DNA of 64,000 nucleotides from Gigantopelta aegis (Eukaryota > Mollusca > Gastropoda > Neomphalida > Peltospiridae), in assembly GCF_016097555.1 (NCBI RefSeq), contig NC_054699.1, positions 8,061,132 to 8,125,131 of the forward strand, read 5' to 3'. The translations under genes and the position numbers were made by a program. Positions 57,888-64,000 of this stretch are shown here, piece by piece; position 1 is the stretch's first letter, and each line of letters begins with the position of its first letter. Under the pieces are notes generated by a model. That model searched no databases. It was not told where the DNA came from and saw only the letters and a program-made list of their open reading frames with translations.

Positions 57888-59266
57888 TTTTCAGCTCTGC
57901 GTGTGAGATAGTGATATTCATGTTTCTGTATAACACTGTTATGTTTATTTTTCAGCTCTGCATGTGAGATAGTGATATTCATGTTTGTGTATAACACTGT
58001 AATGTTTTTTTTCAGCTCTGCGTGTGAGATAGTGATATTCATGTTTGTGTATAACACTGATGTTTATTTTCAGCTCTGAGTGTGAGATAGTGATATTCAT
58101 GTTTGTGTATAACACTGATGTTTATTTTCAGCTCTGCATGTGAGATAGTGATATTCATATTTGTGTATAACACTGTAATGTTTATTTTTCAGCTCTGCGT
58201 GTGAGATAGTGATATTCATGTTTGTGTATAACACTGTAATGTTGTTTTTCAGCTCTGAGTGTGAGATAGTGATATTCATGTTTGTGTATAACACTGTAAT
58301 GTTTATTTTTCAGTTCTGCGTGTGAGATAGTGATATTCATGTTTGTGTATAACACTTTCATGTTTTTTTTCAGCTCTGCATGTGAGATAGTGATATTCAT
58401 GTTTGTGTGTAACTCTGTGATGTTTATTTTCAGCTCTGCGTGTGAGATAGTGATATTCATGTTTGTGTATAACACTGATGTTTATTTTCAGCTCTGCATG
58501 CGAGATAGTGATATTCATGTTTGTGTGTAACACTGTAATGTTTATTTTTCAGCTCTGCGTGTGAGATAGTGATATTCATGTTTGTGTGTAACACTTATGT
58601 TTATTTTCAGCTCTGCATGTGAGATAGTGAAATTCATGTTTGTGTTTAACACTGATGTTTATTTTCAGTTCTGTGTGTGAGATAGTGATATTCATGTTTG
58701 TGTATAACACTGATGTTTATTTTCAGCTCTGCATGTGAGATAGTGATATTCATGTTTGTGTATAACAATGTAATGTTTATTTTCAGCTCTGCATGTGAGA
58801 TAGTGATATTCCTGTTTGTGTATAACAATTTAATGTTTATTTTCAGCTCTGCGTGTGAGATAGTGATATTCATGTTTGTGTATAACACTGTTATGTTTAT
58901 TTTTCAGCTCTGCGTGTGAGATAGTGATATTCATGTTTGTGTATAACACTGTAATGTTTATTTTCAGCTCTGCATGTGAGATCGTGATATTCATGTTTGT
59001 GTATAACACTAATGTTTATTTTCAGCTCTACATGTGAGATAGTGATATTCATGTTTGTGTATAACACTGTTATGTTTATTTTTCAGCTCTGCATGTGAGA
59101 TAGTGAGATTCATGTTTGTGTATATAACACTGTAATGTTTATTTTCAGCTCTGCGTGTGAGATAGTGATAATCATGTTTGTGTGTAACACTGTGATGTTT
59201 ATTTTCAGCTCTACATGTGAGATAGTGATATTCATGTTTCTGTATAACACTGATGTTTATTTCCAG
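57888..59266 (+). repeat. Tandem array of a 3' splice site plus exon start
   Basis: 23 units of about 57-63 bp (typically 60). Each has a pyrimidine-rich TTTATTTT(T)CAG, then CTCTGC(G/A)TGTGAGATAG and TGATATTCATGTTT, then GTGTATAACACTG. The first part equals the acceptor and roughly first 33 bases of the NHE exon at 59267, which is in effect the 24th and only complete unit. Sixty-base units keep the NHE reading frame (SSACEIVIFMFVYNT pattern), while 57-63-bp variants change it. Open frames on the minus strand (MLYTNMNITISHAELK) are artefacts. Confidence 0.93.
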
Positions 59267-59388
59267 CTCTGCGTGTGAGATAGTGATATTTCTGTTTCTC
59301 GGTCTGGCGTTGGTGAGAGAGGATCACGTGTGGCACACAGGCTTCGTACTGTGGACCATGTTGTTCTGTCTTCTGTACAGGTTCATCA
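59267..59388 (+). CDS. Na+/H+ exchanger (SLC9A/NHE), internal exon B
   Basis: Acceptor TTATTTCCAG and donor ATCA|GTAAGT bound 122 bp, phase 2 in and phase 1 out. It completes the AG|C Ser codon from the exon at 56443 and reads SACEIVIFLFLGLALVREDH, then VWHTGFVLWTMLFC, then LLYRFI. This matches the conserved NHE helix with (S/C)E..IF.FLG followed by W....(F)V..T..FC...R. The 5' part of this exon seeded the tandem array in front of it. Product: integral membrane cation/proton antiporter; which paralog cannot be told. Confidence 0.9.
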
Positions 59389-59787
59389 GTAAGTACATGT
59401 ACACAGTGTACACAGTCCGTTCAGTAAAACTGTTTATAATTTAAATTGACCTTCAGAGTTTCTGCCAGAGGGTAAATCGGGTATGGCACCATACCCAAAT
59501 GTTTTGCTGATTTTGACAAAATTAATTACTCTTATCATTACTGTATGATTTTTTTTAAACCCTAAACCTAACCCTAACCCATTTTCTTTCTTGGGGAGGT
59601 CCCCATACCCCCTGTTGACTGTGGTTGCATTCAGCACACACATTGTAAATATTCAATTTCATCACGTCACACCCAAAAACATTTCTAGCAAAAACCCTGA
59701 CCCTCAATGGGTTTTTCAACATTAGGGTAGCTACGATTTAATATTGGGATGAGGGTGCAACTGTACTGTCTTTTATGTGTCTTATAG
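59389..59787. other. NHE intron with a short telomere-like stretch
   Basis: 59558-59581 reads AACCCTAAACCTAACCCTAA then CCC, about three to four CCCTAA-type repeats, an interstitial telomere-like motif. Nothing else recognised. Confidence 0.5.
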
Positions 59788-60090
59788 AAAGTTTGTTTTG
59801 TTTAACGACACCACTAGAGCACATTGATTTGTTAATCATCGGCTAGTGGATGTCAAACAGTTGGTAATTTTGACATTTAGTCTTAGAGAGAAAACCCGCT
59901 ACATTTTTCCCATTAGTACGTAGCCCAGTGGTAAAGTGGCCGCCTGATACATGGTCTGTCTAGGATCAATCCCCATCGGTGGACCCATTGGGCTATTTCT
60001 CGTTCCAGACAATGCACCACAACTGGTATATCAAAGGCCGTGGTATGTGCTATCCTGTCTGTGGGATGGGTGCATATAAAAGATCCTGTG
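59788..60090. repeat. Two abutting SINE fragments in opposite directions
   Basis: 59788-59912 is a reverse tail (GTTTAACGACACCACTAGAG, GAAAACCCGCTACATTTT). 59913-60090 is a forward head and body (TAGCCCAGTGGTAAAGTGG, AGGATCAATCCCC, ATATAAAAGATCC). Both lie in the NHE intron. Confidence 0.8.
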
Positions 60091-60371
60091 TCAGACAAAC
60101 ATAAAAGATGGTGGGGAATAAAAGAGGTGTGACATAAAAGGTTGTAGGGGAGGAAGAGGTGTGATTGGGGGTGGGGCATAGCCTTCATGGTGCCACACCT
60201 GTCTATGACAGTGCCTATAACTGGTACATCAAAGGCCATATACCAGGTAGTATAAATCCACTAGCCCATCTAGGGGACAATGCATATAAAAGATTCCTTG
60301 CTGCTTTTCTGTTAGGTTTATGGTCCATGTTTGCAGCAGTGGTTTTGCTGTCTTTCTTTCTCTTCATTAAA
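60091..60371 (+). repeat. Degraded SINE-like patches
   Basis: Scattered body motifs (AACTGGTACATCAAAGGCC at 60221, TGCATATAAAAGATTCCTTG at 60281) with unrelated sequence between. Confidence 0.45.
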
Positions 60372-60588
60372 ATGTGGGATGTAGACCAGTGGTAAAGCAC
60401 TCATCTGATGCACAATCGGTCTAGGATCGATCCCGTCATTGGGTCCATTGGGCTATTTCTCATTCCATCCAGTGCACCACCACTGGTATATTGAACATCA
60501 TGATATGTGCTATCCTATCTGTGGGATGGTGTATATAAAAGATCCCTTGCTACCAATGTAAAAAAGTAGCAGGTTTCAACTGTAAGAT
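60372..60588 (+). repeat. SINE, tail-truncated
   Basis: Head GGATGTAGACCAGTGGTAAA, B box-like GGATCGATCCCG, body ATAAAAGATCCCTTGCTACC; it stops before a TA/CATA tract. Confidence 0.8.
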
Positions 60589-60659
60589 TATATATATATA
60601 TATATATACATACATACATACATACATACATACATACATACATACATACATACATACAT

Positions 60660-60754
<95 letters not shown>

Positions 60755-60795
60755 TACATACATACATACATACATACATACATACATACATACAT

Positions 60796-60826
<31 letters not shown>

Positions 60827-61109
60827 TACACACACATACACACACACACATACATACACACATACATACACACATACATACATACAATATATAGATATTC
60901 ATACATCAATACATACACACACACACACACACACACATACACACACACATACACACACATACACATACATACACACATACATACACACATACATACACAT
61001 ACACACATACATACATACATACATACAATATATAGATATTCATACATCAATACATACACACACACACACATACACACACACATACACACACATACACACA
61101 TACATACAC

Positions 61110-61151
<42 letters not shown>
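60589..61151. repeat. (ATAC)n/(AC)n microsatellite with a 140-bp duplication
   Basis: A long compound array. The unique marker ATATATAGATATTCATACAT occurs at about 60890 and again at about 61030, showing an internal duplication of about 140 bp. Long frames of the (YVCM)n type are artefacts. Confidence 0.95.
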
Positions 61152-61154
<3 letters not shown>

Positions 61155-61734
61155 GCTCAAGCTAGGTCTAAATTTTAGGGAGAAGTGACTTCTCCCTCCA
61201 GACCTTGAGAGGGAGAAGTTTCTAACCAGAGGGAGACTTGAATTTATTTCTATTTTTTAGTAATTTACTTGCGTTTTTATGTTAAGTCACGTGAAGCCCC
61301 TTTTTGCAGACACTGATTACGAGTTATTACTGTTTATACTTCAAAGAAACCAACTGTATGGACGATATGATCCTAAATACCAAATTGCGGATTCATGTGA
61401 TTACATGTACATTCTTTTATTTTCCTTTGTAGTATCTTCAAAGACTGGGATAATTAATCCTTAATTAAGCACGTCGCCATCTCCAAATTCCTGGTCAGTC
61501 ACCCGTGAACGATTTATTTGTTTGCATTACCATAGTTTGACATCCAGTAGCCGATGTATTTTTCGTGCTGGAGTGTCGTTAAACATTCATTCATTCCATT
61601 CATTCACCCGTGAACGCATGTTGCCAAGCATGTGGCCTCTATTTTGACAAGGCGACTTCGATATCGCTTCAGACAGGGCGAAGTCGGCGAGATCAAGGCA
61701 AAGTTTGGGCTCACTTCGCCTGGTCGCGTGAGCC

Positions 61735-61770
<36 letters not shown>
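61152..61770. other. NHE intron, mostly unassigned
   Basis: A SINE tail piece lies at 61531-61590 (TTTGACATCCAGTAGCCGAT, GTGTCGTTAAACA). The flanks AGGGCTCAAGCTAGG near 61152 and CACTTCGCCTGG near 61712 resemble the edges of another, undefined repeat. A (TA)n tract precedes the Tc1 element. Confidence 0.4.
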
Positions 61771-61772
<2 letters not shown>

Positions 61773-61773
<1 letters not shown>

Positions 61774-63255
61774 TGACAGCCATAGAAAATGCAGCACTAA
61801 TTTATTTGGCTCATTTTTTGTTTTGTGTAGATTTGGTCTAACAGGGTAGAATGAATGCAACGGGATGGAAGATCACGTCAAACCGTACTTTGTGCACGTG
61901 CTGAAGCATGTTATTGTTTGGGAGCAGAATTCTCGAAAATCTCCAAAACGCACCTTACAGTACCAGTTCTACAGTTATAAAGCTGGGAAATTGAGTTATC
62001 AGATTCACATGTTGTGATCGACCTTAGGTTAATGCAATGACGTTCACGATGCCTCGACTTTTTGGCATTGAAAGGGAACGAGCCATAGGATGTCTTAGAG
62101 CCGGCTTGTCAGTGAGGGAAGTGGCCCGTAGATTCAATTGCCACAACTCCATGATTGTGAGACTGCAACACCACCTACGACAAATTGGCACCATACGTGA
62201 TCGACCCCGCCCTGGTCCACGACGTGTCACTACCCGTCACCAAGATCAGCAAATTTACCTGTCTCACCTGCACAACAGATTTCAACCTGCAGCTAGGATA
62301 GCTACTACCACCCATGGCCCGAACGGTCCCATCAGCCAACAGACCAAGACGCCGACTACGGGAGCATGGCCTGCAACCAAGAAGACCCTACGTTGGACCC
62401 ATCCTGACACAGCGGCATCGACAACAGGGAATTCAGTGGGCTCGAACGCATCGTCGATGGACACAACACCTTTGGAGACTGATCCTCTTTACAGATGAAT
62501 CCAGATTTCATCTCAGCTATGCCGATGGGCAGATGCGGGTGTGGCGGAGACGTGGGGAAAGATATGCCAACTGTTGTGTCCATGAGGTGAATCGCTGGCG
62601 AGGTGGTAGTTTGATGATATGGGGAGGAATCAGCATGTACGGTAGGACAGACCTTCATATCTTCCAAGGTCATTGCAATGCCCAGACCTACAGAGAAGAG
62701 GTCCTCCAAAACCATGTCATGCCTCACATGGCAGCTAACCCTCATCTACAGACATTACAACACAATAACACCAGGCCTTACACGGCTAGACTCACCATGG
62801 CCTATCTGAACCAGCAACACATCAATGTTCTTCCATGGCCATCTCTGTTACCCGACCTTGCTCCTATAGAAAAATTTTGAGATGCAATGGGACGATTACT
62901 CCAGCTGCAAGCCCCTGCTTATACTCTTCAGCAATTGGAAGCAAACTTGGTTTGCATGTGGCATCAGATTCCCTATTCCTTAATCAGGAGACGTCGCTGT
63001 GCTGCCATATTGGATGTCCATGGTGGCCACACCCGATATTGACATTTTGTACCACATTACCAGAAATTCTGTTTGGTACCCCATGCACAATAAGTGCTGG
63101 TTAATGAAAGTAAAGGATGTTACCAACCTCTTGGACTTTGTCATCTCTTTGCAGAATAGTGTCTTTTTCGTAATACAGTGCCTGAATTGAATTTGCTTGC
63201 TACTTTCACTGATTTAATGACACTTGAGTTGGTGCTGCGTTTTCTATGGCTGTCA
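61773..63255 (+). mobile_element. Tc1-like DNA transposon, decayed
   Basis: 1483 bp with inverted ends (CTGACAGCCATAGAAAA, then TGCAGCAC at the left; complement at the right) and TA on both sides. The transposase starts MPRLFGIERERAIGCLRAGL near 62049 with two helix-turn-helix units. The frame shifts near 62310 and continues as RRRLREHGLQPRRPYVGP, LILFTDESRFHLS (first Asp), GGSLMIWGGIS, LPDLAPIEKF and a stop. Residues beyond (RDAMGRLLQL, RRRCAAIL) follow in another frame. The second catalytic Asp position reads NNTRPY instead of DNARPH, so it is inactive. It lies in the NHE intron and differs in termini from the element at 34345. Confidence 0.9.
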
Positions 63256-63262
63256 GTATATG

Positions 63263-63345
63263 TTAGAAATACAAAATGGTTGACATTCAATAGCCGATGA
63301 TTACAAAATCAATGTGCTCTAGTGGTGTCATTAAACAAAACAAAC
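63263..63345 (+). repeat. SINE tail fragment
   Basis: TTGACATTCAATAGCCGATG, GTGCTCTAGTGGTGTCATTA and AAACAAAACAAAC in order. Confidence 0.75.
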
Positions 63346-63385
63346 TGTAACAAAATGTATTGCTATAATTGTTGTATTTTGCCAG

Positions 63386-63468
63386 TTGTGTTTGGGATGA
63401 CGTTCCTCATCAACAAGCTGGATGGTAACAGAGTGAGGAAGATCGGACTTCATGAACAGTTCATGATT
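63386..63468 (+). CDS. Na+/H+ exchanger (SLC9A/NHE), internal exon C
   Basis: Acceptor GTATTTTGCCAG and donor ATT|GTGAGT bound 83 bp, phase 1 in and phase 0 out, which fits the phase-1 end of the exon at 59267. It reads (I)VFGMTFLINKLDGNRVRKIG, then LHEQFMI. In NHEs the matching stretch is T(F/W)(L/F)IN(K/R)....K(I/L)...(D/E)QF(I/M)(I/V), immediately before the highly conserved (S/A)YGGLRGA(I/V) block, expected in the next exon outside the window. Phase continuity over three exons makes this a real gene rather than chance similarity. Confidence 0.9.
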
Positions 63469-63726
63469 GTGAGTCGTTTTAATTATTATGTAGATAACCC
63501 ACATGATGTCATATTCAGTTTTTTTTGTGCTGTCACATCACAATTAATATACCTCGGCAGGGGCGGATTATGCTTTAGGTAAGGGGGGGGGGAGGTCCAA
63601 AACAATATGTAAATGTTTATAATTTGAATTTTTTTTTTTTTCGTGGACATCAATTTAGATCTACGTGGTGGGGTGGGGTTTTTTTGGCGGGGGGGGGGGG
63701 CAGCCCAAAAAAACCCATTACAACCG
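63469..63726. other. NHE intron with homopolymer patches
   Basis: A CAGGGGCGGATTATG motif at about 63560 looks like one end of an hAT-type short element, but no matching right end was found. G and T homopolymers follow. Confidence 0.35.
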
Positions 63727-64000
63727 GTAGTAAAGATCTTGAAGGACAATTAGGGTCAAAAGTGAAATTTGAAAGTTGACGGGTTTTTTATCAGTAAATC
63801 GCAAATTCAAACAATAAAAATGACTAAAATAAACCCAATAACAACTGTATGATCAACAGAATGAAAAAGATTGACAGAAATAATGTTCCACAGTGATTAA
63901 TGGACCTTCCTGGAAATTGTCAAAATTGATAATGGTTCCCCATGCACGTGTACAGGGCAACTGCGTGATGCACGTGCAAATTATGGAATGAGTTTCGGTG
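63727..64000. repeat. Mariner-like dispersed repeat, runs off the window
   Basis: Shares GATCTTGAAGGAC, GTCAAAAGTGAAATTTGAAA and AGTAAATCGCAAATTCAAAC with 54932-55020, and the later part with 47797-47945. It is the longest version of this family seen; its end is outside the window. Confidence 0.65.

Noticed and set aside
58097-58888. Minus-strand frames MLYTNMNITISHAELK
   Set aside because: Antisense of the splice-acceptor array; periodic by-product.
60515-61149. (YVCM)n and (CV)n frames
   Set aside because: Translation of the ATAC/AC microsatellite.

Overview
This looks like about 64 kb of repeat-dense nuclear DNA from an invertebrate animal. A mollusc, probably a gastropod or relative, is the best guess; it rests on my recollection of the SINE families, not on a search. 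The support is spliced exons with GT-AG borders, many tRNA-headed SINEs (A and B boxes, a shared 'ATAAAAGATCCCTTGCT' body), Tc1, hAT, Harbinger, Mutator-like and pogo-like short elements, LINE pieces, long microsatellites, and two runs of about 200 N (31002-31201 and 56185-56384).

Host genes. At the far left, minus strand, lies the first coding exon (32-263) of a Na+/H+ exchanger-like (SLC9A/NHE) protein that runs off the window. At the right, plus strand, three well-phased exons (56443-56538, 59267-59388, 63386-63468) encode consecutive core segments of a second NHE that runs off the right edge. Exons for its earlier membrane segments were not found. Between them are pieces of one or more secreted or extracellular proteins on the plus strand: a signal-peptide exon (27880-27964, phase 1), two weaker candidate exons (33315-33445, 35967-36025) and a clear LDL-receptor class A module exon (39470-39583, phase 1-1). 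Whether these belong together, or to the right-hand NHE, cannot be settled from sequence alone.

Tandem arrays. A 12-bp G-rich satellite fills about 3650-8985. A 23-bp array of about 150 units starts 14 bp after the LDLa exon donor (39598-43055). An 83-bp array runs into the second N gap (55560-56184). A roughly 60-bp array (57888-59266) is built from the 3' splice site and first bases of the NHE exon that follows it, giving 23 decoy acceptors before the genuine one.

Fossil virus-like elements. An incomplete Polinton/Maverick occupies about 14523-21509, with integrase, capsid, protease and packaging-ATPase regions and a single-BIR (IAP-type) frame. An incomplete Ty3/Gypsy-like retroelement lies at about 47986-51935. 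A solo LTR of about 1.2 kb with 5-bp target duplications lies at 23060-24273.

Other mobile DNA. There is a decayed Jockey/CR1-like LINE (29206 into the N gap), two decayed Tc1 elements (34345-35719, 61773-63255), a long inverted-repeat element carrying a LINE 3' end (37350-38705), several hairpin elements between 24.8 and 28.9 kb and at 44.7-45.1 kb, and more than 20 SINE copies or fragments, some nested. The rest is AT-rich intergenic or intronic sequence in which I see no gene.
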